Assembly (NCBI RefSeq): GCF_040954645.1
Contig: NC_092808.1
Span: forward strand, 118,832,049 to 118,896,048
Source: Diabrotica undecimpunctata
Taxonomy: Eukaryota; Arthropoda; Insecta; Coleoptera; Chrysomelidae
Length of the DNA stretch: 64,000 nucleotides
Reading direction: 5' to 3'
Positions within the stretch are counted from its first letter, which is position 1, and each line of letters begins with the position of its first letter. The position numbers and the translations under genes are program-made. Of the stretch, positions 34,482 through 45,579 are shown piece after piece. The notes under the pieces are model-generated. The model had not been told where the DNA came from. It saw nothing but the letters and a program-made list of their open reading frames with translations, and did no database searches.

Positions 34482-35240
34482 CCTTTAATTTTGATTGAAT
34501 AAATCATAGTTTATTAAAAATGTATTGTACTTTTTTAGATTATGTTTAAATCTTATAACTAATCATAATTGTATAGTAGTTTTAAGATTATTTTGTCCGG
34601 CCCTGATGCCACCCCCATATTGGTATGATCGTTAACTACACCTCTGACGCCGATCTTAATGTACACGTTAATATACTCATAGCTTCTCCATAGATTCTAA
34701 CTCGATTGTTACTTTTTGGCAACTTTTTCTTAGTCTATTCTTAAGCTTTACTAATTCCTGATACATAGCATAACTTTTTGACACAATATCCTGTGTTACG
34801 CCCCCCACTGCCTATATCCCTCTGAGACATTCCTTATTTCACAAGACCAATAGTTTTTCCTTTTGCGCCTGCGTTAACCCCATATAAGGCATATTTTCGT
34901 TTTTGAATGCAAAAGTAAGTTTATTTATTTTCGTTTAATGTACAAATAAAGCTAATAATCTATAACGTACCGAGCTGTGCTATCTAATTTATTTATCTTT
35001 TTCTTAATTTTCAATAAAAACCTTTGTAACTGATGGATTCGACCGTTACTTGATGGAAATTATTTTATATAACAATAAAACACTGAAAACTTTGTTTTCA
35101 AAACTACGACAAAGTTTATTATAATATCAGTGATAATAAAAAAATTGCCATAAATTAAAAGACCGCGAACCGCAACGTTGACCGCATTTTCAACAGCAAT
35201 GAAAATTAAAAAGTATTGACGATAGAGTTTTGCGAGTGAC
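34482..35240. other. No gene seen
   Basis: No frame or repeat recognised; likely the interrupted host DNA of the LINE insertion. Confidence 0.45.
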
Positions 35241-35241
35241 T

Positions 35242-35330
35242 GATGGACATTTGTAATGACGACGAAGCTTATGCAGCTCATGTAGTGTTTCTCGATGAGG
35301 CAACTTTTTGTTTAAATCCAATCTGGCGCG
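35242..35330 (+). pseudogene. mariner-like transposase scrap (first catalytic motif)
   Basis: A short plus-strand frame reads DDEAYAAHVVFLDEATFCLN, which matches the region around the first catalytic Asp of mariner-like transposases (F-DEATF-LNG). The frame stays open to 35425 but loses similarity. It is too short for family assignment. Confidence 0.45.
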
Positions 35331-37034
35331 AAACTGTATCGTTAGAGAGCGGCACCATAGGAAGATGGTTTGCAGATTTTTTGCCGAGCATGTATTATGT
35401 TGTCTACTACATATGGTTCTATTAATTTTTCGGAGATAGTGTGTGGTTCCTCTGCTTTGGTAATGCAGTAACTAACCAAATACGATGCCTTTGTGGCCTT
35501 TTCATTCAGTCTGAGTCGCATACTCTTTAGTTTTTAGCTTAATAATAATTGTTTTTTTTACGTTCCATCGAGAACCTAGTTTTTAAATGTTAACATATCT
35601 TAGTAGTAAGTACCATCGAACTATTAAGAAAGAGTTTACTGCACAACATATAGGGAGGTCAGTAGATGGAATTATTGTAAACATTAATGTGTATTCATTA
35701 CACTTTCACTTTTTTGCCTCTATTTTATCATTAGATGTTTTACTACTTGAATTTTAAACCATAAAACCAGAACTTCACACCGTTATGTCACCTTGACTTT
35801 AATTTGAAGTGGCTGGCATCATTCAAGCGAACCACTTGTGAACCCTCCGTGGATGATTTTATTTTTATTTCAACACATTTAAACTAACGCTTCATTCTTC
35901 TTTCACAATAATTTTATTTGGCTAATTTTGTAACAAATAGAATCTCTTCACTCACAAAATACACGATTTTACAAACACTACGAGCAACAAAAGTGAACAT
36001 AAATAACTGAGCGGGGTAGGAGTAAGTACGCTTTATTAATTATTTGTCAGCACCAAATAATCCTTCTTTTATATTATATAAGGAACTTCACACATACCTG
36101 ACGATATTCTAAAAACTAGCGTCGAGACGAATCCAGGGGATTCAACTACTTAGAGTGCAAAAGCCAAGAGCCTTAATAATATATAAAATTTGTAAATTTA
36201 CGTATATGTACTCTTTAAGCTTTTAAGTGGTTTTTTTGTTTTGGTAGTTTATGTTCATCTTAGGTTACTGTATTTTTATAGTATTTACATTAATACATGT
36301 ACTCATTTTATTAAGGCTACCGGCGAAGCCTACCGGAAGCTTTGGGGAGTACTGGAGCTCCGTGGAGCAAACTTTTAGTAACGGTGCTCTAATTTTCTAT
36401 TATTCAATATATATCCCCATGTTTTGTGCTATTGTAAATAAATTTTATTTAGGTTTTCTTTCTGTTCACTTAATTAGTTAAAAATCTGTAATTTTTTTGT
36501 TGTTTCGGTGATTTATTTAAAATTACTTTTTCATGAACCTAATGTGTTTATGATGTCTAAATTAGCAAGATATGGTATCAAAATAATGAAATTATTATTT
36601 TTTTGTATGGAGAAGTTTTCAAGTGAAAGCAAATTATCTTCTGGTCAGAAACGCTTTTACATTCACAGGTAACGATTATTACGTCTATTATTACACTAAA
36701 ATAAACACATGATGTGGCATTTAAAAACATTTCGTGTCGAATATTTTATCGAGCTATAAATTACTGTTGACATTTGTGTCCCTTTCAGGAAAACATAATG
36801 CTGCCCTTTGTCATTACGAGAAAGCTGAGAACGGAATTACGTAAGAATTAGGACCGTATCAAATGGGAATGAGTGCGGTTGCAGGCTTTTTAATTTTTGT
36901 TCGGGGTACGAGCAATGCGTGAAAATTCCTACAGGGAGAATCTAATAACTAAAAATTTATAACATAAATGGGGAAACAAGTTACAAAAATTGTGATAATT
37001 TTCTTGTTATACATAAATGTTAGTAGTTTAAAGT
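35331..37034. other. No gene seen
   Basis: AT-rich DNA. A small GC-rich island at 36318-36372 (accggcgaagcctaccggaa) stands out but is not explained. Confidence 0.45.
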
Positions 37035-37047
37035 TGATTGACGCATT

Positions 37048-38911
37048 CTTCTTCCTTTGCCCTATCTGTTTCGGACGTTGGCTATTAACAAGGCTATTTT
37101 GACTTTGTTTACGGCACCTCTGAACAGTTCGGTCGATGTTAGTCCGAACCATTGTCGCAGGTTATGCATCCATGAGTGTCGTCTTCTTCCCGGTCCCCTC
37201 CTACTGTCGATTCTTCCTTGGACTATTAACTGTAGCAGCCGGTACTTAGTATGCCTCATGACATGTCCGAAGTACTCAAGCTTCCGTTTCTTTACGGTGA
37301 AGATTATTTCTTTGCTTTTGCCTATTCTCTGCATTACTTCCACGTTAGTGATGTGGTCAGTCCAGGATATCCGAAGAATACGGCGATATATCCACAGCTC
37401 AAAGGATTCTAGTTTCTTCAGGGTGGCTTCCGTTGTGGTCCATGCCTCTGCTCCATAGAACAAGACCGGGAAGACATAACACTTGACCAGTCTTAATTTT
37501 AGTTCCATTGAGATTTTGCTTGTGAACCACTTTTTCATATTGTTGAACGCGTTTCGCGCTTTCTTAATTCGTGATCTTATTTCTGTTGACTGGTCCCATT
37601 TTGTGTTGACTGTGGTTCCAAGGTATGTGTATGTCTCCACTTGTTCTATTTTTCGGTTGTTTAATGTCAATTGCATCGGAGGTTGTTGTGTTCTGCTAAT
37701 TAGCATGCATTTAGTTATGGTTGTATTGAGTTCTAAACCATATTTTTGACTTGCTCTGTGTATGCTTTGCATGAGTCTTTGAAGCTCGTTGCAGTCATTT
37801 GCGATAATAACTGTGTCGTCAGCATATCTAATATTATTGATTACCTCTCCGTTTACTTTGATACCCTCCGAAACTTCTTCCAGTGCTTCTCTGAAGATTT
37901 GTTCAGAGTATATATTGAACAGGAGCGGCGAAAGGACGCATCCCTGTCGTACACCCTTCTTAATATCTATCTTCCCACTGTGTAAGTTGCCCATCTTTAT
38001 CTCAGCACTTTGGTTCCAATAGAGACTGGTTATTATGCGCAGATCCTTGCCATCAATATGCATCTTCCTGAGCATTTCAATGAGTTTATCATGTTTGACC
38101 TTGTCAAACGCCTTGGAGAAGTCGATGAAGCACAAATGGACGTCCTTGTGCATGTCTCTGCATCTTTGAATTAAAACTTGCAGACTGAAGATCGCCTCTC
38201 TTGTGCCCAATGCGCTTTGGAATCCGAACTGTGACTCCGATATATTTGCTTCGCATTTGTTATATATTCTATTGTGTATGATTTTGGTGAAAACTTTGGT
38301 AATGTGATTTATCAAGCTTATTAAGCGGTGTTGATCACAGTGTTTTGCACTTGGTGTTTTAGGTATGGCTACAAAGGTCGATCGAAGCCATTCCTCCGGA
38401 ATCTCCCCTTTGTCGTAAAAGGTGTTAAAAAGGCCTGTCAGAAAATCGAGGAAGTGGTCATCCGTTTCGCATAGGAGTTTTAAGATCTCGCCCTGTATGT
38501 TGTCGGGACCTGGTGTTTTGTCGTTTTTTAGCGATGAAATGGCTTTTTCCACTTCAGACCTTAGTATTTCGGGTCCAGTCATGTCGTCATCTTGGTCCAC
38601 TGTCGCTCTGCGTTTATCGTTAAAAAGTCGTTCTACGTAATCTTTCCATGTGTCAATGAGCTTCAAGTCGTCTGATATAAGGTTACCGTCTGCGTCTATT
38701 AGTGTCTGGTGGGGATTATTGGTTTTCTTTTTAGTTATTAATTCTTTGATCTTTTTGTGCATGTTGTGGTAGTCATATCTTCTGTCGCACTCTTCGATTT
38801 CATCGCATTTCTCCTTCAGCCAGCGTTCCTTCGCTTCCTTTATCTTTGTTTTTATATTGTGACTTGTTTCTTGATACTTTACTTGATTTTTGCATTTGTG
38901 TTGTGCATGTG
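37048..38911 (-). mobile_element. 5'-truncated LINE with long open RT frame
   Basis: A 1.86-kb insertion read from the minus strand. It begins inside the linker of ORF2 (no endonuclease) and ends in a GAAGAAGAA tail at 37048. Flanking tgattgacgcatt (37035-37047) and tgattgactcatt (38912-38924) agree at 12 of 13 bases, a plausible worn target duplication. It is the fullest copy of the family represented by the short fragment at 6187-6610. Confidence 0.8.
37062..38911 (-). CDS. LINE reverse transcriptase ORF2, partial but open
   Basis: More than 600 codons stay open from the 5' junction to the stop at 37062, unusual in this window. In order: a charged linker (KIKEAKERWLKEKCDEIEEC), KTPGPDNIQGEILKL, IPEEWLRSTFVAIPK, ISESQFGFQSALGTREAIFS, LCFIDFSKAFDKVKHDKL (first catalytic Asp), KKGVRQGCVLSPLLFNIYSE, NIRYADDTVIIAND (the YADD catalytic pair), TYTYLGTTVN, the thumb LVKCYVFPVLFYGAEAWTTT, then LEYFGHVMRHTKYR and GPGRRRHSWMHNLRQWFG. 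The internal ATG at 38762 is not a true start, since similarity begins upstream. Without the endonuclease it cannot prime its own insertion. Confidence 0.92.
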
Positions 38912-38924
38912 TGATTGACTCATT

Positions 38925-40262
38925 GCTTTAACTTTTCTTCATTGTTTATTTCTTAAGTGATCTGTTGATTTATCCTGATTGAGCAAAAACTTTAATAGTT
39001 TTCAGAACTAGTATGAGGCTGCTTCAATTGAAACCCATATTTAGCCCAGAAAAAATGTATTGGTATTTACATAACATTACAATTAATGCACATATTCCAC
39101 TGTTTCAATAACCCATATATACCCTGCTTAAAAAAATTCTTGTGGCTGGTGCTCAAAGAAATTTTTTACAGAATTTTGTACTTCTTCTTAACACCTTGAT
39201 CACTGGCCGAAAGTTTGGATGATCACAAGGCAATAAGTCATTTCTTTCGTTGTATATCACGTGAGACATGATATAATAAAAATAACACCACGTGTGAGCT
39301 TTCCTGGACGTTTTCTTCTTATTGCTTGATATAACCTATTTAAAGTTTCATTATACAGGTTTGTATTAATATGCACTGTAGATTCTGTAAACTCTTTGAG
39401 TAAAGGTCCTTCACTTTCAAAAAAATTTAAACGTTAAAATGTTAAAAATAATAACACAAACATTCGTCGCCAGCAAACTTTGCTGTAATCCCATTTGTTT
39501 ACGATACTATAGACAGATCATATACCCACACCAATATTTTTTGAAATTGCTCTGATTTAAATTAGACGATTTTCTCTAATCAGGACTTACACACATGGCA
39601 TATTCCTACCTGTTGATGCAGTACTGAGTGCACCTGGTCGCAGTTTATCATTCGTCTCCTCTCTTACACTCTTAAATTTTTAGCACCATTCCTTACCAGT
39701 TAGATATGCAATTCATGCATTTTCATACACTGTGAAGTGTTACATTTTATTGATCTCCTGAAAATCGTACAAAATTGCAAAAATCGCGAAACGTTTATTT
39801 ATTTATCACCTTTATACAAGCTGACTTTATTTGCTACAAAACACAAAAATTGCATACGGAAGCTGCTCTCTTTACATTTAATATGCATTTCAACTTGTGT
39901 CGATAGGACAATCTGATAAAAAATATCGAATTTTTACCGTTGAGAATTAATACTAATTTTATTTAAAAAACTGATTTTGCGTGCGTAATTCACATTTGCT
40001 AATAAGCATTTTTGTTTAAAACATTTTTTCTGCGGCGGCATACCGATTTTTGGTAAATCGAAATCTGTAGGGGGGTCTTAGGGGAAAGCCCGGGGGTAAA
40101 AGTGGCAAACTTTTTTGCAGCTTAGGGGGCAAAAAATTTATATTCTCTAAGCAAAACTAAGCTGGTTCGTATGATTTTTAGAAGTTTAGTGGCATTTTTG
40201 TCTCTGACAACTTGAGTATATTGCTTAGTTTGATTATTAATTTTTATTGCGTTTACGCATTA
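38925..40262. other. Non-coding; GC-rich patch at 40070-40130
   Basis: No coding frame. The patch near 40070 (gtaggggggtcttagggg, then gcccgggggtaaaag) is out of character with the AT-rich surroundings and may be part of a dispersed repeat. Confidence 0.4.
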
Positions 40263-40764
40263 CAAGGCATACGGAAGTAAAATGTAGAAAATATACAAAA
40301 TATGCAGAAAATTGATTAGACCAGTTGTAACTTATGGATTTGAAAACTGGACCATAAAAAACCAAACAAACTATTGGTAAGGCATTTTAAACGCAAAATA
40401 CTACTTAAAAAATATCTGGCCTGATAGTTGACAGGATAACATATATTATCGAATTAAAACAAAATGACAACTGGAAACCTTGTATAACCAAAAAAACATG
40501 AGACCGATTAAAAAACATTTGAGATATTTTATGGCGAAAGCATGGAACAGAAAAACTAATAAAACACTGAAGGGAATCGTCTATACACTGTCGAGCATAA
40601 AAATAGGGTCATTGCTTGAATAAAATTGTTGTTGTTGCTGTTTCTATAAGCATTTAAGATACAAAAATTCTCCTTACCATAATTAATAAAAACCATTATC
40701 AGCATAGTTTCTATTTTTGTGGTTTTAACGTCAATTGTAAATTGTATGTGTAGTGTTGTCTCTA

Positions 40765-41760
40765 TCAGTGTATTGCAGTGAATTTAAGTTCTTATGTGGT
40801 GGCGTTAGAAGATCACCACAAACAGCGCGAAACTGCGAGAAACATTGGTGTATGTATTTTGAGTATGTAACAGTATATCGACGGTACGAAGAGACTGGTC
40901 TACTTACTCGAAGCCCTGGTTCGGATCGAAGTAGAATTACAGCAGCTAGAGATGACCAGTTTGTCGCTTCTAGTGCTTTGAGAAACCAAACGGTCACAGC
41001 AGTTTTTCTTCGTACTCATCTGCAAGAAGTGAGAAATGTGAACGTAAGTAAATGAACAGTTAGAAGGCGACTCTATGCTGCTGGTTTATCTTCTTGAACT
41101 AAAGTAACTGGACCGCCGCCGCTTTTCCGTGAACACTGAATTGCCAAATTGAATTTTGTACGACAACACTTGACTTGGACAATACAGGATTGTATTTGTG
41201 TATTGTCTTCCGATGAATCCAGATTTTGTCTTATGAGCTTAGACAAACATGTATGAGTGTGGCGACGTCCAGCCGAGAGATATGCTCAAGCATGTATTGC
41301 CGAGCGACTTCCATTTGGTGGAGGGTCAGTTATGACATGGAAAGCATATCGTTTGACGCTCTTACTAAGTTAATCTTTATAGAAAATGAGACATTAATTG
41401 CGCATAGTCTAGAAGATCATCTAGAGGAGGTAACATTTATGCATGGTAATGAACAGCCTCATACTGCTCCATAGTTAGTGAGTATCTTGATGAGGCTTAA
41501 ATCACGCGATTTGTTTGGCCTGCTCGAAGTCCAAATGTCAATCGCATAGAAAATGTTTAAGATGAAATGAAGAGACGTTTACGGAGTCATGTGCCGGCCT
41601 TCAAAAATTCAAGGGAGACTCGCGACATATTGGTGCAGAAATTTTTCCGCAGAACGTGATTCAAAATCTGATCCAAAGCCTACCCCGTCGTTTACAAGCT
41701 AATATTACTGCCAAAAGACGAAATACTTTTGTTTTAATAAAAAGCAGATCGAATTAAAAT
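40765..41760 (+). pseudogene. Tc1-like DDE transposase, broken
   Basis: Frames change many times. The N-terminal part shows VYRRYEETGLLTRSPGSDRS and TAARDDQFVASSALRNQTVT (helix-turn-helix and GRPR-like region), VRRRLYAAGLSS, and LSSDESRFCLMS with the first catalytic Asp. Then RRPAERYAQACIAERLPFGG and SVMTWKAYRL. The second catalytic position reads MHGNEQPHTAP, where Tc1 proteins normally have MHDNARPH, so the Asp is lost. The third region reads WPARSPNVNRIENV, with Asn in place of Asp before the catalytic Glu. The tail is IQSLPRRLQANI-like. It cannot be active. Confidence 0.85.
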
Positions 41761-41974
41761 TGTTTCTGTCAATATATAGTATATCAAAGCAATATTGTCC
41801 ACTTTTATTTCTTTCAATAAACTTTAAATACAAACGTTGTTTTCTTTAAGGCCTAAGCAACTACAGGCCAGACTCCAACCTGCCTGAAGTAAGGTTGTGA
41901 AGTTTGTTTACCCTGCGGCCTAGAGTTTGGCTGCAGACTTTCCAAAGAACATGTTGCAAGCGAAGAACATGTCG

Positions 41975-42255
41975 ACCGCCTGAAGTTAAGAATGAATAAC
42001 ATTCATGAACTTGCCCGAAGTCACATAAAGTTAGTAAGTGACAAAATGGAAGATCAATATGATTCTCGATGCAAGAGTTTAAAGTAAGTTAACTTGTTAA
42101 TCCACAACGTCGTCGAGGCTTGTCTTCTAAACTGCAAAGACAATGGAATGGTCCGTATGGAATTAAAAAGAGAATAAATTACGTAATATACCATATTAAG
42201 AAGTTGCCGAAAGGTAAACCAAAATTAGTTCACATAAATCGTCTTGCATCTTAGG
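41975..42255 (+). pseudogene. Gypsy integrase C-terminal domain remnant
   Basis: The segment reads RLKLRMNNIHELARSHIKLV, MEDQYDSRCKS, then NPQRRRGLSSKLQRQWNGPY and KLPKGKPKLVHINRLAS. This is the chromo/SH3-like end of Gypsy integrases, where the usual sequence goes from YD-R to LV--YNP-R--G-SPKL---W-GPY and ends in HVNRL-PY. About five codons are lost in the middle. The catalytic core lies outside the fragment. The reading continues toward the accessory frame with only short stops between. Confidence 0.85.
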
Positions 42256-42329
42256 CTGGCTTAAATGAAACAGAAGGAGCACGAATCCTTTAACATGAGA
42301 TCAAAGATGACCGGCGACCAAGCTTTAAT

Positions 42330-42874
42330 GAATTTATGTCAAATTACGCAGAGAGAAAGAGTGCTAGATTCGGCGTGACCACAGAAGTTCAGCAGGATCT
42401 TTTTAATGTTCCTCATAACGTCTCTCTAGCCCATTGTGTTGCCCAAGATCTTGAGATGACTAAAATCTAGATGATTATAAAGTAAAGGAATCTTGTCCGT
42501 ATTAAATAAGAAGTTCGGTCGTTTGGACGAGTTAAAAAGTCAGCAGCCTAAAGTTGGGATAGTATTGAGATTAGAAGATGGTCCTCGGTTTTTGCTGTAT
42601 ATGGTGACCTAATGTGGCCTAATTTGGCCTTACCAAGATAGGCCATGCACTATAAAATCTGGATTGGAAGATTATCATAAGCATGCTTAAAGTGATCTTC
42701 CCAGAAACCGGCGTACGAATTACTGTGTGTTGCATTAACCCAAAAAGATCATGTTCTTCAAAGTCATTAGACTGTTACTTCTTCTTGAGGGGTTTATGCA
42801 GAGCTGGAGAGCCCTGTAGATTCAGCCATCCTGGGCCTACATATAGAGTAGCTGATCGGGACACTCAGATCTAA
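42330..42874 (+). pseudogene. Macro-domain plus CCCH zinc-finger protein remnant
   Basis: Between the integrase end and the polypurine tract lies a broken frame that reads as a macro domain, a fold that binds or hydrolyses ADP-ribose derivatives. First SARFGVTTEVQQDLFNV and NVSLAHCVAQDLEMTK (42355-42465); then FGRLDELKSQQPKVGIVLRL and RFLLYMVT (42513-42610); then KIGHAL, a stop, and NLDWKIIISMLKVIF with GVRITVCCIN (42635-42740). This order (N-V-LAH-VA-D, FG--D-L--Q--VG, YL-TK, PKIGCGL--L-W) is that of OARD1-like macro domains. It continues into CYFFLRGLCRAGEPCRFSH, a C-x7-C-x5-C-x3-H zinc finger (42774-42830). An open frame covers 42683-42874. Stops and frameshifts disable the front half. Confidence 0.75.
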
Positions 42875-43130
42875 GAGGGGAGCAGTGTAACGAACGAGTT
42901 TATTTTGACGTACCCCATGTAACGGTTTAATCTCGAGAGGATGTGTGTTAGTGTGCCTGATGTATCCACCGGGTGAGAGATCGAGGCGTTAATACAAGCA
43001 AAAATCGAGGTGGACTATTCTAAATTGTTATCGTACTGTAAGCTTATAAATAAATATATTTATATAAACTAAAACTGCTCGTTTTATTGGCAGAACGCCG
43101 TAATAATTTCTAAAATAAATTCAAATTACG
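42873..43130 (+). repeat. Polypurine tract and Gypsy 3' LTR
   Basis: The purine run aagaggggagcag (42873-42885) is the plus-strand primer site typical of LTR elements, directly followed by TGTAACGA. The LTR then runs about 245 bp to near tcaaattacg, with an aataaa signal near 43050. The final bases do not give a clean inverse of TGTAA, so the end is approximate. Confidence 0.65.
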
Positions 43131-43369
43131 GAGTGGCCCTAAATTTATGCTCGGCAGTGTAAGTACCTACATTAAAACACAAAGATTAAGATGAATATGA
43201 TCATCTGTAGGATGGATACTAAAAGGATACCTAAAGTAGGCCCTCCGAGAGGTCCAATCACCAGGACAAAAAAGACAGGGACGGTCAAGGAAAAAAGAAA
43301 GATATTTAACAAGTGTGAGGTAAGACAATATAATAAAAAATCTTATAGAAATATGCACTGAATATAATA

Positions 43370-44450
43370 AACCACTAGCTTTAATATTTGTCGACTATTA
43401 AAAGGCATTCGACACCGTAAATCAACAAAAAATGTCGGAAGCCTTGACAGAATGCCGAATTGACTATCGGTATATAAATATAATTAAACACATATACCAA
43501 AACGCAACAGCCAGTGTTGGAGTGGGTTATCATCAAACCCAGAAATTCCCGATACAACGTGGAGTACGCCAGGGGGACACCATGTCGCCGAAACTGTTCA
43601 CTACGCTTTTGGAATATATATGTAAAAGGGCAAAACTGACCGACAAGGGCATAAACATAAACGGAGAAAAGCTTAGCCATCTAAGGTTTGCAGATGATAT
43701 TGTACTAATAGCTGATAGGATAGATGAGGCCAAACAACTTTTAAATCAGCTCTACCTTTCCTCGCTAGAAGGGGGATTGAAAATAAATATATCTAAAACC
43801 CAGATGATGACAAATCTTATAGTCAGCGAAGATATATGCGTAGGAACAAGATCCATAGACCAGATAATGACCTATAAATACCTAGGTCATGAGATTCGCA
43901 TAGGAAAAGATAACCAAACCGTTGAGCTTCTCCGTCGTATAAAACTGACTTGGGCAGCCTTCGGCAAGCTAAACCATATTTTCAAATCGTCTGATATACC
44001 AATATGCCTTAAAAGAAAAACGTTTAATCAGTGTATTTTGCCAGTGTTAACTTACGGTGCGGAAACGTTGACCATGACAAGGAGAACAGTTCAAAAGATC
44101 CGTGTGTGTCAAAGGGCGATGGAGCGTGCTATGTTGGGCGACGAGACAAGATCCCAAATCGCCAGCTGCGACAAAGAACAGGGGTGGCTGATGCAGTAGA
44201 GAGAGTAGCAACACTGAAATGGAACTGGCTCGAATGACAGATAATAGATGAACAAAGCGGATACTGGAATGGAGACCAAGAGATGACGCCTACCGAAGCA
44301 GAGGTCGTCCACCAACACGTTGGACTGACGATCTAAAATGTTGTCATAGGAATTGGATGCAAGAGGCGGCACAGGATCGAGATAGATGGAGAATTATGAG
44401 GGAGATCTATGTCCAGCAGTGGATAAGCGAAGATTGAATGAAGAAGGGAA
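43370..44450 (+). pseudogene. RTE-type LINE reverse transcriptase, 5' truncated
   Basis: A 255-codon open frame (43432-44199) begins within the palm. A stop precedes KAFDTVNQQKMSEAL. Then VGVGYHQTQKFPIQRGVRQG, DTMSPKLFTTLLEYI, HLRFADDIVLIADR (the catalytic FADD box), MTYKYLGHEI and ILPVLTYGAETLTM. A frameshift near 44150 moves the reading to RRDKIPNRQLRQRTGVADAV and TLKWNWLE, and further shifts give RPRDDAYR-like and GRPPTRWTDDLK-like sequence up to a basic tail with gaagaaggg. The C-terminus matches the RTE group (KW-WAGH, RP-GRPPTRW, W-QEAQ-R--W). The endonuclease is missing. Confidence 0.88.
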
Positions 44451-44469
44451 GACATACAACATTAGAATG

Positions 44470-45570
44470 TACCAAGTGTTGTAAAAATATATATACAAAG
44501 ACAATATGATTTTAATTTTTTTTAACATTTAATTTTATTTTTAACCTTTAAACTTTAGGAACTTAAGCCTGGTAGAGCAAGTAAATATAATAATTTCAAC
44601 TTAATTTTTTTATTTCAACTTCCATTAAATTACTTATTATTTTCTTTTATCTTCTATAAAAATTTTCGTTTACATTTTCTTGTACTGTTTACTTTCATAT
44701 TTTTGTTATAACTAAGATTTTATTTATTAAATTTTTTCATATCTGTCTTGTTTATTTTCTATTTTAAATCGTTTAATAATTAACTTTTTGGTTTTAATAC
44801 TGATTTTAGTAATTTCAAAAGGTGTTAATTTATTTAAGTTATGCGCTCTATGTATGTCACCCTGTATAAAAAAGGATCCAATTATAAATTTAATTTCATG
44901 ACGTTTGCGCTAAGGGTAGCTTCGGATTTCAGTTCGGGCAGGAATGGGGAGGATAAAATTTCAGCGTAAAGTGGTGGGAACTGATTTGAGGCAGGCGGAA
45001 TTTTTTGTCAACCCTTTTATGCGGTGGTTCAGCATCAAAGGATTATGACAATGCCCGTATATACATATATTTAATACCTAGTGACGACGGCCGAATATGG
45101 TCTGAAATTTCCTACTTCAGAGATCAATAGGTTGTTGATGTTAGGGAGTGGAGTGCTGTCGAGTTTTTGTTTTAAAAACCGATTTGTTAGAGATATTATG
45201 GACAAAAGCAAATACGGTCCACTTGACATTAATTACTGAATAATATATAGGTCGAAAATTGTAACTGCAAATTGACTATGAAGTAGTCATTGTCAAAACT
45301 TCAATTCTAATATTACACAATTATTCCGAATAGATTCCATTTAGAATAGGCGAAATATTTGGTACAGGGTAAAATGTAATATACGATACATTTGCGACAT
45401 ATTTATATGAGCTATTTGTAATGATTCGTAGAGGTTGAAGTGTGTACTATATGTACTAAATAAGTAGTTTCTACTCATTGTGTTTTATCGTAATATAAGT
45501 TCTTGGTATAATTTATTAACAGTATATTATCATTCTTTATTAATTGTAATCTGTTAAAATATATAAATAG
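44470..45570. other. No gene seen
   Basis: AT-rich at 44470-44850. A somewhat GC-richer stretch at 44890-45030 has no recognisable frame. Confidence 0.45.
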
Positions 45571-45579
45571 TCAGTATAT

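Larger units (their letters stand above)
41840..43130 (+). mobile_element. Gypsy LTR retrotransposon 3' fragment
   Basis: This piece holds, in order, the integrase C-terminus, a macro/CCCH reading frame, a polypurine tract and one LTR. Gag, protease, RT, RNase H and the integrase core are absent. It lies near the right end of the Tc1 element. No target duplication could be matched to the LTR because the left side of the fragment is truncated. Confidence 0.75.
40586..43159 (+). mobile_element. Tc1-like transposon containing a Gypsy fragment
   Basis: The ends cactgtcgagcataaa (40586 on) and its inverse cactgccgagcataaa (from 43159) are bounded by TA (40584-40585, 43160-43161). The Tc1 gene occupies 40765-41760. 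A Gypsy LTR fragment fills 41840-43130, leaving about 29 bp of Tc1 right end. The ends show mismatches, in line with an old copy. Confidence 0.85.
40263..43340 (+). mobile_element. LINE C-terminus split by Tc1 element
   Basis: The two parts, 40263-40583 and 43162-43340, join across the Tc1 element. Before it: LIRPVVTYGFENWTIKNQ and a worn thumb. After it: IKTQRLR, CRMDTKRIPKVG and basic residues, matching the RLRW-GH--RM---RIPK end of LINE ORF2. The copy is heavily decayed and forms the oldest layer of a three-deep nest. Confidence 0.65.

Noticed and set aside
36251..36481. 76-codon plus-strand frame with a GC-rich patch
   Set aside because: No recognisable motif; mostly hydrophobic residues from T-rich DNA.
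37057..38640. Plus-strand open frames opposite the LINE RT
   Set aside because: They are antisense shadows of the minus-strand reverse transcriptase. Similar shadows occur opposite 58318-59712 and 7677-9503.
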